DNA from: a virus
Length of the DNA stretch: 27,168 nucleotides
Strand: one strand, 5' to 3'
IMG/VR virus record: IMGVR_UViG_3300020214_002303
Coordinates: 1 to 27,168 of that record
Below are positions 10,001-17,009 of this stretch, in pieces; within the stretch, counting starts at the first letter, position 1; the number at the start of each line of letters is the position of its first letter. The notes under the pieces were generated by a model that had not been told where the DNA came from, searched no databases, and saw only the letters and a program-made list of their open reading frames with translations. The position numbers were made by a program, and so were the translations under genes.

Positions 10001-10964
10001 ACACACTATTTCAGACAGTAGCCATATTATTTCTGCAAATTATTCTGTTCAATTGCAATGCAATAAAATTACTGTCGCAATTTCTTCGTTGCAAAAAAAT
10101 ATTTCTAAAGTTCAACCGCTTTGGCATGCTGAAGCAAATTCTAGTTTAATTTCAACAACATTAACAGCCAATGTGACATCAACAGCAAATGTTGTTTTTG
10201 TTACATCTACTATTAATCCCGATTTTGCAAATTCAGGTTATATTAAAATTGAAGATGAAGTTATTGAATACACAGCAAAAACAAAAACTTCTTTTACTGG
10301 GTTGCAGAGAGGGCGGTTCCAAACCACTGCCGCTGCGCACACAATTAATAATGGTAATAATTCTAAAGTTAGAGAAACAAGATATTACAATATCAAATAT
10401 GATAATTCCCCAGCATTTAATATCAGAAAACCATTTATTACAGCAATTGATATTGATTATCCTCCGCAAGTACAAATTGTGAGATTTCTGCACCACGCCT
10501 ATGGGGCTGAATTAATTTTAGCTACAGCAGACACCGTACCGGTTGGTGAAGTTGTTGTTCTTGAAGGAGTAAATCCTAAAACTAAATATCAAAATGCAAC
10601 TTCTCTTGCTGGAATAGTTGTTCAAATATCTGAAAAAGCAGCCCAAATTAAAGAACAATCAGCTGCAAATAATGAAAGTATAAAAAAATTTGGTTTGAAA
10701 GATGTGGACATTTCTAGCCCATTTATAAATGATGCCGTTCATGCCAAAAGATTGGCAGATTTAATTATTGCAAAAACACAATTACCCGTTCCTCTTATTA
10801 ATATTACCTCTATGGCAATACCTAAAATGCAATTAGGTGATAGAATTAGAATATCTAATATAACATCTTTAGGTATAATAAATACTGATTTTTGGGTTAT
10901 TTCTCATACTTTGAGTGTTGGTAGCACAGTGACGCAAACAATGGTATTAAGGCAGGTTAGTTAA
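7029..10964 (+). CDS. Tail hub/central fibre protein with LamG and PA14 domains
   Basis: The start is the ATG at 7029, overlapping the previous stop (TAATG) and preceded by GAGGA; this gives 1311 residues. An in-frame upstream start at 7002 lies inside the previous gene. The N-terminal third contains a jelly-roll-like segment (KVRIITSELYGQISDYTLQA) and a tail-hub-like segment (SYVARARD-type strand, SVDLSFDN, VDEWNSKSDD, SASLQDWSKYLAE). The last third returns to hub-like sequence (QEILNDITFADLGRLYVDEE, then IRISNITS). Between them are a LamG-like strand (AIAMYSFNEDTVDRSGNN, about 487-505), a PA14-like domain (GLRARFWG to about 690, with VYIRTGGVRVYLDDYLILNG) and the rest of the LamG domain (about 718-934: KWAIEFFGKF, HIIATFDGTQLYYYVNGVL, IDEFAIYNQHLS). 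PA14 and LamG modules bind glycans, so host adsorption is likely. RGYGG/RGRFQTT..AH motifs recall actinophage minor tail proteins. Confidence 0.78.
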   Translation: MLTTDYYGKTISSDFNSATLAKGQKVKPKIIVNWLDSRHLSNLVVTTNDIYSNTSYPNRGFYYGPSEAFNGIERQSFTWAVAGAKDKDGDVIKADGSYYAMPSLTTSDLSNTHIGSSLEFGWWSNTASTANTSSVYSGYVFTTAPYIEAVFDERKVNKVRIITSELYGQISDYTLQAYNANTLVVSETGRIANGSYYQDHFISTALATQNITKLKVTVHSTKNPTDYARIQEVVPLYQVDMSDYVIDYSVARARDVHSTSLPIGGSEIASVDLSFDNTSKKFNVFNNASDFGQYMKKDLKVEIYTGWRIKKPTTDYIDRPYLETFLTANMNTVATTATVNDVTVFSSGGAGNYFVVIIDENTQNEEYVLCSGTSGVSTLNIVSRGYGGSVAKNHSVNAIVKFDIYEYVKNGTFYVDEWNSKSDDMVVSASLQDWSKYLAERTISYGFFIQNITVGEAVENLLMRSNFPNADIKKLNTYRKGAVSRGAIAMYSFNEDTVDRSGNNIISSSGLRARFWGMPPNQQDSSVKDIKADAIDKELTEMDKALGLLSFVSPSYTALSKDISSNSLYAVQLTDYQFTGNDSVLYDAYYNGVFDGFYIPKENGLQTIVVYIRTGGVRVYLDDYLILNGWKTSDAFTRFESSTLNLIAGVPRKIRIEFFHNWNTVFSVPYFRIHLYKSIDGATDQLIPASEFCTIAAIDSIGSRNPSGVITDNDAVNHRSSGVYINSPKLSQATGLVSDPDNKAVLLEANAYIRTTLHSSMNVVNSVSPLYTGKWAIEFFGKFHNGAFANDGEYVSNWANASPATGFEFFNNSSSNGFKLRTLSNAVVTTETVSSNTALSATNFSHIIATFDGTQLYYYVNGVLRANTTLTGTPISWAGTNITMGGRGSSYTSGTGEVAPLAFRSFIIDEFAIYNQHLSLTDVQERYSEASIQPLTVFAYLYGNDKSIQEILNDITFADLGRLYVDEEGFARYEHFYRFFESSIPQHTNIQHTISDSSHIISANYSVQLQCNKITVAISSLQKNISKVQPLWHAEANSSLISTTLTANVTSTANVVFVTSTINPDFANSGYIKIEDEVIEYTAKTKTSFTGLQRGRFQTTAAAHTINNGNNSKVRETRYYNIKYDNSPAFNIRKPFITAIDIDYPPQVQIVRFLHHAYGAELILATADTVPVGEVVVLEGVNPKTKYQNATSLAGIVVQISEKAAQIKEQSAANNESIKKFGLKDVDISSPFINDAVHAKRLADLIIAKTQLPVPLINITSMAIPKMQLGDRIRISNITSLGIINTDFWVISHTLSVGSTVTQTMVLRQVS
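8487..9830 (+). other. LamG domain apparently interrupted by a PA14 domain
   Basis: The first LamG strand pattern (MYSFNEDTVDRSGN) is at about 8490-8545. PA14 signatures run from about 8556 (GLRARFWG) to 9100. LamG then resumes (GVYINSPKLS, KAVLLEANAYIRTT, KWAIEFFGKF, FSHIIATFDGTQLYYYVNG, FIIDEFAIYN) to about 9830. This reads as a nested insertion. The boundaries are approximate and come from reading motifs. Confidence 0.55.
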
Positions 10965-12481
10965 TGATAAATGAAACCGGAGTTTCCTTTTTCCCCGGCG
11001 GTGGCCACAGCCACGACGGTGAAAATTCTACCTTAATTAAGACTTCTGCTTATTCCGTATACGATTTCCCAGTTCAAGTTATAGGATCCCCCGATAGGAT
11101 TGCTGACCAAATAAGAAATTTAGATAGTTTTAAACAATTAATTATTGACACCGTAAATCAATCAATCATTGCCCCATCAGGAATTGTGTTTCAACAAGGC
11201 ATTATCAATGGTTCTGCTCATATTATATCAAGATCAATTGCGGCAGAATCCATCGCAACGGGCACAATCACAGTGAATGAGATTGCCGCAGGCACAATTA
11301 CTGCTGATAGATTAGCAGCCAATTTTGTTTTAGTTAACAATGTTATAAAAAGTAGTAATTTTGATGGCACGGTAGCCGCTAACGGTACTATAACCAACGT
11401 CGGCACAACTGGCTGGGCCATAACATATTCTGGTGATGCGGTATTTGATGTGGCTGATATCAGAGGCTCAATCGTAGCTAGTTCTATATTTATAAACAAC
11501 ACTAATTATTGGACATCGCAAGGGCAATTTTCTGTTGGATCAGGCGCAAACTATATGATATTTAACAATTCAGCGCTAACTGTTTCTGGACAAATATTTG
11601 CAACATCTGGCAAAATTGGCGGATGGGACATTGTTGGAGACAGTCTTATTGCTGGCGGTAATTTTGATGGCGATATGATACTTGGGAAATTTCTTGGTTC
11701 CAGCTATGCTGGCATGAAAGTTGATGGGGAGTCTAGTGGTGGTCTTATTCCAAGGGCAAATATTTCTCAGGGCGTAATGGAACTTTCACATTTTTATGAA
11801 GGGAATAGCGCAATTGCAGCACGCACACTTTATACATCTGAGGGTGTTATTTATGAGAATTATGGTACTCAAACCTTTGAGTTTGCCTATGATGCCGGAA
11901 CCACCCAATTATATGCTTATATAGACGGAGTAGCATATTGTATACAGAAGTGTGGTGCTGCCCCTACCACTACTACCACAACTACACAAGCTCCCGGAGG
12001 CGGAGGCACCACAACCACTACTACAGCCAGTCCATGCCTTACCCCACCAGGAAATGGCTGGACAGCTTCTGGTGGTGTTGTTAATAGAGCCTGGAATTAC
12101 TCAGGCGCCTCGGCTTGTTCAGCCTCAAACTGTGTGCAACAATGGCAACTTTATACCAAATCAGGTTGCCCAAATTACGATTTGTTTTTGGGATGCTCTT
12201 GTCCTCCACCTGAACAAGGAACTACCACCACCACAACTACCACAACCACGACCACAACTACAACAACTCCGCCACCTAATTGTGTGTGCTGCCGAGGCAC
12301 TGCGGTGCAAGAAACGCGATGCTTCAGAGGAATGCTTGAATACAGAAACGGCATATCATATGACGGTACTTGCGGAGCTGTCGGTTCTAGTGGCACTGGA
12401 TGTAGCGGAGGATGTATTGGCTGTAGCTGTCCGTCATTTACGGAATGGGGAACTTGGCAAATGACGGGTCAGTTCTGTTAA
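10964..12481 (+). CDS. Tail fibre/tip protein with Thr-rich linkers and Cys-rich C-terminus
   Basis: A 505-residue protein overlapping the hub gene (TAATG). The N-terminus has GGGHSHDGENS, a motif seen in phage baseplate and fibre proteins. Next come repeats of the type IATGTITVNEIAAGTITADRLAANF, as in J-like fibres, and a beta-rich middle. From about residue 330 the character changes: threonine tracts (7, 6 and 16 consecutive Thr) separate cysteine-rich modules with CSCP endings (LGCSCPPP, GCSCPSF), and the protein ends with Cys. Mixed Thr codons show selection for the residue rather than slippage of one triplet. The tail-fibre role is supported by position and N-terminal repeats. The Cys-rich modules are not assigned; they could be disulphide-bonded adhesion knobs on stiff linkers. 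Confidence 0.72.
   Translation: MINETGVSFFPGGGHSHDGENSTLIKTSAYSVYDFPVQVIGSPDRIADQIRNLDSFKQLIIDTVNQSIIAPSGIVFQQGIINGSAHIISRSIAAESIATGTITVNEIAAGTITADRLAANFVLVNNVIKSSNFDGTVAANGTITNVGTTGWAITYSGDAVFDVADIRGSIVASSIFINNTNYWTSQGQFSVGSGANYMIFNNSALTVSGQIFATSGKIGGWDIVGDSLIAGGNFDGDMILGKFLGSSYAGMKVDGESSGGLIPRANISQGVMELSHFYEGNSAIAARTLYTSEGVIYENYGTQTFEFAYDAGTTQLYAYIDGVAYCIQKCGAAPTTTTTTTQAPGGGGTTTTTTASPCLTPPGNGWTASGGVVNRAWNYSGASACSASNCVQQWQLYTKSGCPNYDLFLGCSCPPPEQGTTTTTTTTTTTTTTTTPPPNCVCCRGTAVQETRCFRGMLEYRNGISYDGTCGAVGSSGTGCSGGCIGCSCPSFTEWGTWQMTGQFC
12221..12268 (+). repeat. Threonine-codon (ACN) tract
   Basis: Sixteen consecutive ACN codons (ACT, ACC, ACA and ACG mixed) followed by three proline codons, in frame in the fibre gene. 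Shorter ACN tracts lie at about 11965-11985 and 12006-12023. The mixed third bases argue against a recently expanded microsatellite. Confidence 0.9.
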
Positions 12482-12488
12482 AACAGTG

Positions 12489-12494
12489 TATAAT
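12489..12494 (+). promoter_or_regulatory. Candidate -10 element (TATAAT) after the fibre gene
   Basis: A perfect TATAAT lies 8 bases after the fibre-gene stop, in the only sizeable gap of this part. Transcription from about 12501 would give a short leader carrying the strong AAAGGAG (12505-12511) ahead of ATG 12518. No good -35 hexamer sits 16-18 bases upstream, and TATAAT also occurs by chance inside genes here, so this is tentative. Confidence 0.33.
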
Positions 12495-12517
12495 GATTTG
12501 TACAAAAGGAGATGTAA

Positions 12518-12730
12518 ATGAGTGAAAACGAAAACCCAATAAAATTTTTTGCAGTTTTAGTTGATAATGAATATGCTGGAGTAATTGGGTTTCCTGAATC
12601 CGACAATATGGAAGCAGTATTGGCTGGGCTTAATTCAAACCCTACGATATTGCCAATTAATATAGAACAAGTTAATAATGTTCAAGTTGGGTTTATTTGG
12701 GATGGCACTAAATTTGTTAAACCAGAATAA
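12518..12730 (+). CDS. Small hypothetical protein (70 aa)
   Basis: The ATG is preceded by AAAGGAG with 6-base spacing, one of the best ribosome binding sites in the window. The product is acidic and seems globular, without membrane segments. It starts MSENENPIKFFAVLVDNEYA and ends QVGFIWDGTKFVKPE. The FIWDGTKFV ending is a type often seen in small virion-associated phage proteins, but no family is recognised. It follows the fibre gene, perhaps as the first gene of its own transcript. Confidence 0.7.
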   Translation: MSENENPIKFFAVLVDNEYAGVIGFPESDNMEAVLAGLNSNPTILPINIEQVNNVQVGFIWDGTKFVKPE

Positions 12731-12738
12731 AAAAACAA

Positions 12739-12966
12739 ATGAATGCATGGCAGGAATATAAAAAAAAATTAGGAACAACAAGACCCTGGGATTTGCTTAA
12801 TCCAAATACTCAGTATGTTTCTGACGAAATAAGCAAAAAAAGATATGATGTTTGTCAACAATGTCCAGAGTTAATTGATTTAACAAAACAATGTAAACAG
12901 TGTGGTTGTTTTATGCTTTTAAAAACAAAATTAGAAGTCTCTAAATGCCCTTTAGGTAAATGGTAA
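12739..12966 (+). CDS. Small Cys-rich zinc-ribbon-like protein (75 aa)
   Basis: Six cysteines in the order CxxC (C39, C42), CxxCxC (C52, C55, C57) and a final CP (C70) before GKW suggest a zinc-binding ribbon. Small proteins with this C..CP..-C..CGC-CP..W pattern are seen in many phages; their function is unknown. No clear Shine-Dalgarno sequence precedes the ATG, which follows the previous stop after 8 A-rich bases, so translation may be coupled. A DNA, RNA or protein-binding role is inference. Confidence 0.68.
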   Translation: MNAWQEYKKKLGTTRPWDLLNPNTQYVSDEISKKRYDVCQQCPELIDLTKQCKQCGCFMLLKTKLEVSKCPLGKW

Positions 12967-12975
12967 TCTTTATTA

Positions 12976-13905
12976 ATGCCATCAATTTTTATTCAAATCC
13001 CATCATATAGAGATTTTGAATTAAATAAAACAATTACTAGTGCTGTAAATAATGCAAGCGGTGAAAATAAATTACATTTTGGCATTCACCAGTGTTTATT
13101 ATTTGATTCAGAAATAGTGATAAATACAAATTATCCCGACTGGGTAAAAATTGATTTTGTTGATAGTATTGCCCCGGAAAATATTGGATTGCAAAAATCA
13201 AGATATATTGCTAATGAATTTTATAATAATGAAGATTATTATTTTCAAATTGATGCCCATATAAGATTTACAAAAAACTGGGATCTAACAGCAATTGAAA
13301 TGATAAATTGGTATATTGATATTGGGATAAGCAATCCATTAGTTACAGCATATCCTTCTTCATACTGGTATCTTGATGACGGAGTAAGTGAATATTATAC
13401 AGATTATTATCCAACAAAAATCTTATTTATTCAAAATTTAGATCAATTTAAAAAAACATTAATACCCCTTAACACAGCCTATGCAACAAACAAATATTGT
13501 GGTTATACGGCATCTGTATCTGGTGGATGTATTTTTACATTTGGTTCTTTTGCACAAATAAAACCAAATGTAAAAATTGCATTTTGGGGCGAAGAACCGC
13601 TGATAGCAGCAAGGGCTTTTACTCATGGATTTAATTTAGTGACTTCCCCAGAGCATCTTATTTCCCATTTGTACGCTTCAGACCAGCCCTTTAATAAAAT
13701 AAGAAGACATCATGTGTGGAATGATTTTCCAAAAATTTGGAATGAAATGGATGTTATTTCAAAACAAGAATATCGGTCAATATTTACAGACAGAAGGGTT
13801 AGTGATGATGCATTAGGGCCTGTTAGAAGTTTAGAAGAATATGAGCAGTTTGCTGGGCTAGATTTTAGAACGGGTCAGATACATCAATCAAGGTGGGTGG
13901 AATAG
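12976..13905 (+). CDS. GT60-like (Skp1-type GlcNAc transferase family) glycosyltransferase
   Basis: A 309-residue protein with the features of the GlcNAc transferase family related to Skp1 hydroxyproline GlcNAc-transferase (CAZy GT60): IFIQIPSYRDFEL at the N-terminus, a TI..A.......L.FGI.QC segment, YYFQIDAHIRFTKNWD with the metal-binding D93-x-H95, GGCIFTFGSF, and FWGEEPLIAARAFTHGF followed by a late histidine pair (ISHLY, RRHH). It would transfer a sugar from a nucleotide donor to a protein or glycan; acceptor unknown. It sits among tail-adjacent genes, so decoration of a virion protein is plausible. The start ATG lacks an obvious Shine-Dalgarno and is 9 bases after the previous stop. Fold assignment is fairly sure, substrate is not. 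Confidence 0.7.
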   Translation: MPSIFIQIPSYRDFELNKTITSAVNNASGENKLHFGIHQCLLFDSEIVINTNYPDWVKIDFVDSIAPENIGLQKSRYIANEFYNNEDYYFQIDAHIRFTKNWDLTAIEMINWYIDIGISNPLVTAYPSSYWYLDDGVSEYYTDYYPTKILFIQNLDQFKKTLIPLNTAYATNKYCGYTASVSGGCIFTFGSFAQIKPNVKIAFWGEEPLIAARAFTHGFNLVTSPEHLISHLYASDQPFNKIRRHHVWNDFPKIWNEMDVISKQEYRSIFTDRRVSDDALGPVRSLEEYEQFAGLDFRTGQIHQSRWVE

Positions 13906-13916
13906 TTAAAATGAGG

Positions 13917-13922
13917 TATAAT
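13917..13922 (+). promoter_or_regulatory. Candidate -10 element for a leaderless transcript
   Basis: A perfect TATAAT lies between genes and ends 6 bases before ATG 13929. Transcription starting the usual 6-7 bases downstream would begin at the ATG itself. No Shine-Dalgarno stands at a useful distance, which also fits a leaderless mRNA, a common form in actinobacteria. No recognisable -35 is present. Confidence 0.38.
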
Positions 13923-13928
13923 AGATAA

Positions 13929-14612
13929 ATGGCATACGAAAACTATTCCCAGGTTTCTTGGACAGACGGCACCCCGATCACTGGTGACAGATTGCAACAA
14001 ATGTCCACAAATACTCAGCAAGTTAAAGAAGCAACGGATGACGCGCCACAAGGTATTAAAAAACTTAAATCAGTTACTACCGCAAGTAGCGCTTTTTCAA
14101 ACTTTGGAACTTATAATGAAATTATTGCCCTTAAAGACGATACCGGTTCTGGCGGTACTGACAACCGAGTAAGCATCGCCGCTTCTCGGTTTTATAGGGT
14201 AACTTTAAATTTTACTGGGTTTGTTATTGACACTAAAGGTGCCGAAGATTCAATATATACGGTTGCTCTTTATGATGGTCTATTTTCAACAATAAGTGCG
14301 TCAACACAAATTTTTACAGCTGATTTTACCCCACCAATTTTTGCATTAATCAATGTTGCAGGCTCCGGAGCCAGCGCAACAATTGCAGATATTGCACTGC
14401 GTAATAATGCATATGATAGTAAATTTGGTGCTTCGACTTTATCTGTTGTTTTGTCTACTACGGCGGCTGGACTCACTAATCGATCTTTTTTTGCTGCCGT
14501 AAAAAGAGAGCAGGGCGCAAGTTCTGTCAATGCTCCTACATTTACCGTGCCAGCAAGTTCCACTGTAAAACTCCTGCAACTTTATGTAGAAGATATTGGA
14601 GGCATTGCTTAA
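13929..14612 (+). CDS. Putative virion/tail surface protein
   Basis: A 227-residue protein beginning MAYENYSQVSWTDGTPITGD followed by RLQQMSTNTQQVKEATDD. This N-terminal style is common in small structural proteins of actinophages, with a short helix for trimer or virion attachment. The rest is beta-rich and polar (FYRVTLNFTGFVIDTKGAED, TVKLLQLYVEDIGGIA), compatible with a jelly-roll or receptor-binding head. No catalytic motifs or membrane segments are seen. It lies just after a glycosyltransferase gene and may be expressed from its own leaderless promoter. Structural role is inference. Confidence 0.62.
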   Translation: MAYENYSQVSWTDGTPITGDRLQQMSTNTQQVKEATDDAPQGIKKLKSVTTASSAFSNFGTYNEIIALKDDTGSGGTDNRVSIAASRFYRVTLNFTGFVIDTKGAEDSIYTVALYDGLFSTISASTQIFTADFTPPIFALINVAGSGASATIADIALRNNAYDSKFGASTLSVVLSTTAAGLTNRSFFAAVKREQGASSVNAPTFTVPASSTVKLLQLYVEDIGGIA

Positions 14613-14622
14613 AGCAAATTAA

Positions 14623-15039
14623 ATGGTTCTTGCTTCTCAAAGAAAAGATATTAATTGGTCGTCAAAGCCTGCATCTGGAGAAGATAGCCCGAATTATGCT
14701 GGAGGTAAATATATTGATGACAAAGGCTATGTCAGAATTTTACGCCCCGATCATCCGAAAAATATTCGTGGATATGCTTATGAACATCGTTTAGTTATGG
14801 AAAAATATCTTAAAAGATATCTTGAGGCATGGGAAACGGTTCATCACATTAACGAAATTAAAGAAGACAACAGATTGGATAATTTGTTTTTATGCTCCCA
14901 CAAAGAGCATAGCGCCTTACATAAGGAGGGAACGGTGATGTCTGCCGCGCATCGTGAAAAAATGCGACAAACCGCTTATGACAATAAGCCCCATACTAAG
15001 AAAAAAAATTATATAAAAAATATTAATTTTTCATTATAA
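14623..15039 (+). CDS. HNH endonuclease
   Basis: A 138-residue protein with a full HNH core: YEHRLVMEKYL...AWETVHHINEIKEDNRLDNLFLCSHKEH, giving the His-His pair, Asn of DN and the final His of SHKEHSALH. The N-terminal EDSPNYAGGKYIDDKGYVRI is typical of phage HNH proteins. No zinc-binding CxxC pairs are present. These enzymes cut double-stranded DNA and act either as free-standing homing endonucleases or in packaging. Its position between structural and early genes, away from any terminase, suggests a free-standing homing-type enzyme. The 3' end is very A-rich. Confidence 0.85.
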   Translation: MVLASQRKDINWSSKPASGEDSPNYAGGKYIDDKGYVRILRPDHPKNIRGYAYEHRLVMEKYLKRYLEAWETVHHINEIKEDNRLDNLFLCSHKEHSALHKEGTVMSAAHREKMRQTAYDNKPHTKKKNYIKNINFSL

Positions 15040-15044
15040 ACGCG

Positions 15045-15072
15045 TTGAAACCGGTTTTCCATATGATAATAT
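15045..15072 (+). promoter_or_regulatory. Candidate promoter with overlapping palindrome
   Basis: TTGAAA (15045-15050), 16 bases, then TAATAT (15067-15072) preceded by TG plus one base, an extended -10. The perfect palindrome AAACCGGTTT (15048-15057) overlaps the -35 and spacer, a natural place for a repressor to bind. It lies in the 57-base gap before the metallophosphoesterase start at 15097 and would drive the early-type operon. This is the best promoter candidate in the window. Confidence 0.5.
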
Positions 15073-15096
15073 ATGTTTCTACCCTATAGGAGTATT

Positions 15097-16167
15097 ATGA
15101 AAATTTGCGAAGGCGAAGGTTGTAATCATAAATTTGAACCAAAAACAGCAAACCAGAGATATGCTGACAATAGTTGCAGAAAAACTCTTGATAAAGACGG
15201 AGTTTGCCGAATCCGCCGCGAGGCCCGTGGTCCGCAATGGCCTGTGATTAAACAGGGACCGCCGATTCGTCTACCAAAGCAAAGAATTGTTATAAGAAAA
15301 ACAGAAAAATATAAAAAATGTGTAATCGTGCCAGATGCGCAAATTGGTTACTATAGAGGTCGTGATGGCAGGCTAGAGCCAACCCACGATGAAAAAGCAA
15401 TTGAAATTATGCTTTCAATGGTGCGTGATCTTAGACCTACTTCAATTGTATGCGTTGGTGACAATTTGGATTTTCCAACATTAAGCAAATACATTACTAC
15501 TCCCGCATATCAACAAACAATGCAGGCTGCAATTGATCGGGCGACAACATTTTGTGCACAACTTAGAGATGCTTCGCCATCAGCCAAAATAATATGGCTT
15601 GCCGGCAATCACGAAGAAAGAATGCCAAAATATTTATTGTTAAACGCGGCTGCTGCTTATGGAATTCGTAAAGGCAATATGCCAAATACTTGGCCGGTTC
15701 TTACTGTTCCTTATTTAGTTCGCATGGATGAGTTTGGGGTGGAATACAGACCCGGCTATCCGGCTTCGGATTTTTGGATTAATGAAAGACTTAGGGTTAT
15801 TCATGGAGACAGGATTAAATCTTCTGGCTCTACGGCAAATGTTTATTTAAACAGTGAAAAAACCAGCGTGATTTATGGTCATATTCATCGAATTGAAACT
15901 GCTTTTAAAACTCGTGAAGATTTTGATGGCGCTCGTACAACAATGGCAGCATCGCCAGGGTGCCTAGCCAGGATTGACGGGGCGGTGCCTTCACACAAGG
16001 GCGGTGTGGACCTTGATGGCAGACCGCTTGTTAGATACGAAAACTGGCAACAGGGTGTCGGTGTTGTTACATACGAAACCACAGGACAACATAAATTTTT
16101 GTATGAAGTTACACCAATATATAACGGGTGGGCTATTTACCATAATAAGGAGTATTTTGCAAAATGA
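15097..16167 (+). CDS. Calcineurin-like metallophosphoesterase
   Basis: The start is ATG 15097, placed by AGGAG at 15088-15092; an earlier in-frame ATG at 15073 has no such site. The 356-residue protein has an N-terminal cysteine cluster (C4, C9, C27, C37), perhaps a zinc finger, then a metallophosphoesterase fold: VPDAQIG (D80; the usual D-x-H is D-x-Q), GDNLDF (121-126), GNHEER (170-175), VIHGDR and YGHIHR. These supply most of the di-metal ligands, so hydrolysis of a phosphodiester or phosphomonoester is expected. Phage relatives are thought to act on nucleic acids or nucleotides; the substrate here is unknown. First gene of the early-type operon and overlaps the next by ATGA. Confidence 0.88.
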   Translation: MKICEGEGCNHKFEPKTANQRYADNSCRKTLDKDGVCRIRREARGPQWPVIKQGPPIRLPKQRIVIRKTEKYKKCVIVPDAQIGYYRGRDGRLEPTHDEKAIEIMLSMVRDLRPTSIVCVGDNLDFPTLSKYITTPAYQQTMQAAIDRATTFCAQLRDASPSAKIIWLAGNHEERMPKYLLLNAAAAYGIRKGNMPNTWPVLTVPYLVRMDEFGVEYRPGYPASDFWINERLRVIHGDRIKSSGSTANVYLNSEKTSVIYGHIHRIETAFKTREDFDGARTTMAASPGCLARIDGAVPSHKGGVDLDGRPLVRYENWQQGVGVVTYETTGQHKFLYEVTPIYNGWAIYHNKEYFAK

Positions 16168-16388
16168 AAGTAAGACTTCTTAGAAATTTTAGATGTTCAA
16201 AATGCGGTGGATTTAAAATGGTGGGCACCCAATACTATGCTATGCAAAGAAATTGGGTAGATATCACTTGCATCAATTGTTCAGATTCAAAAGATATTGA
16301 AGTAAAAGAATTAAATATTCTTTTGAGAAAACTTGGCTTTAATCAAATTAAGGAACTACATGCTTCAGAACAAAATTCTCGTAAATAA
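16164..16388 (+). CDS. Small zinc-ribbon-like protein (74 aa)
   Basis: The ATG overlaps the previous stop (ATGA); AAGGAG lies about 11 bases upstream. The product has two CxxC pairs (C11-C14 and C36-C39) in a simple zinc-ribbon layout, followed by a charged helix (KELNILLRKLGFNQIKELHA). Such ribbons bind nucleic acid or protein. No specific family is recognised. The end overlaps the start of the MerR-like gene by 29 bases, so the two are probably translated together. Confidence 0.7.
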   Translation: MKVRLLRNFRCSKCGGFKMVGTQYYAMQRNWVDITCINCSDSKDIEVKELNILLRKLGFNQIKELHASEQNSRK

Positions 16389-16788
16389 ATTTTATAAATA
16401 TTCTGATACTTTTGTAAAAATTAAAAAAATTACAAAATACAATAACACTATTGTTTGTATAAATATCAAGAATAATGAACACATTCATATTCCTTTAATA
16501 GGTAGTGAAATACTTCTGAAAAGAATTTACACCGTTGGTGAAGTTGCTAAAATCGTAGGTAGGGAGCCAAACACGCTTCGTAAATATGAAAAAAATAATT
16601 TGATTGTCATTTCTAAGAAATTTGATCAAAGCTGCAAAAATTACAAAAATTGGCGGTATTATGACGAGGCAGATATTTACAGTATGGTAGAATTTTTCAA
16701 TACTCGTAAAACAGGAAGACCCGCTACTGGTAAAACAGTTGTGGTAAAAATAAAAGAAATAAACCAAAAAGTTAGATTACACAAATAG
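16360..16788 (+). CDS. MerR-like helix-turn-helix DNA-binding protein
   Basis: Start ATG 16360 is chosen because GGA stands 5 bases ahead; a TTG at 16333 in the same frame has no such site. The 142-residue product has a small beta-rich N-terminal domain (1-52), then a MerR-type HTH (RIYTVGEVAKIVGREPNTLRKYEKNN, about 55-80) with a wing (NWRYYDEADI, 98-106), and a basic tail with a GRP core (KTGRPATGK) like an AT-hook. It lacks the ligand-binding dimerisation helix of full MerR proteins, so it is closer to excisionase or small phage regulators. A regulatory role in early genes is inferred. Confidence 0.78.
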   Translation: MLQNKILVNKFYKYSDTFVKIKKITKYNNTIVCINIKNNEHIHIPLIGSEILLKRIYTVGEVAKIVGREPNTLRKYEKNNLIVISKKFDQSCKNYKNWRYYDEADIYSMVEFFNTRKTGRPATGKTVVVKIKEINQKVRLHK

Positions 16789-16796
16789 GAGAATAT

Positions 16797-17009
16797 ATGG
16801 CAAACAAAGAAAAACCCGAAACAGAAATTTGGGCATCTATTGGCATTACCAAGAATCTTGGTAATTATGAATCGCTAAGGCTTGATGCTGGGGCTCGTAC
16901 ATCGTGCTCTTCATTGGAAAGTGAAGAGGCATGGGTAAATTTGTGGGATGTTGTTGATTCGCAAATTGAAGCCAAATTGCAGGAACTAGATGCAGAAAAA
17001 GCCAAATAA
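16797..17009 (+). CDS. Small hypothetical protein (70 aa)
   Basis: AGGAGA at 16787-16792 overlaps the previous stop and sits 4 bases before the ATG. The product is acidic, with a beta-strand pair motif (SIGITKNLGNYESLRLDAGA) and a helical C-terminus (AWVNLWDVVDSQIEAKLQEL). The NLGNYESLRL pattern is reminiscent of small actinophage proteins found next to replication genes, but no function is known to me. It overlaps the WhiB-like gene by 20 bases, so expression is likely coupled. Confidence 0.65.
   Translation: MANKEKPETEIWASIGITKNLGNYESLRLDAGARTSCSSLESEEAWVNLWDVVDSQIEAKLQELDAEKAK

Noticed and set aside
12175-12396. Antisense frame encoding a long valine run
   Set aside because: It is the reverse reading of the ACN threonine tract of the fibre gene, without a start context of its own.
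11952-12464. Second + strand frame of 170 codons inside the fibre gene, rich in Leu, Pro and Gln
   Set aside because: It stays open only because the ACN tract and neighbouring codons lack stops in that frame; no ribosome binding site and an implausible composition. The fibre frame has coherent Cys-rich modules.
15001-15040. A/T-rich end of the HNH gene as a terminator
   Set aside because: Only weak A-T pairing is possible, with no GC-rich stem.
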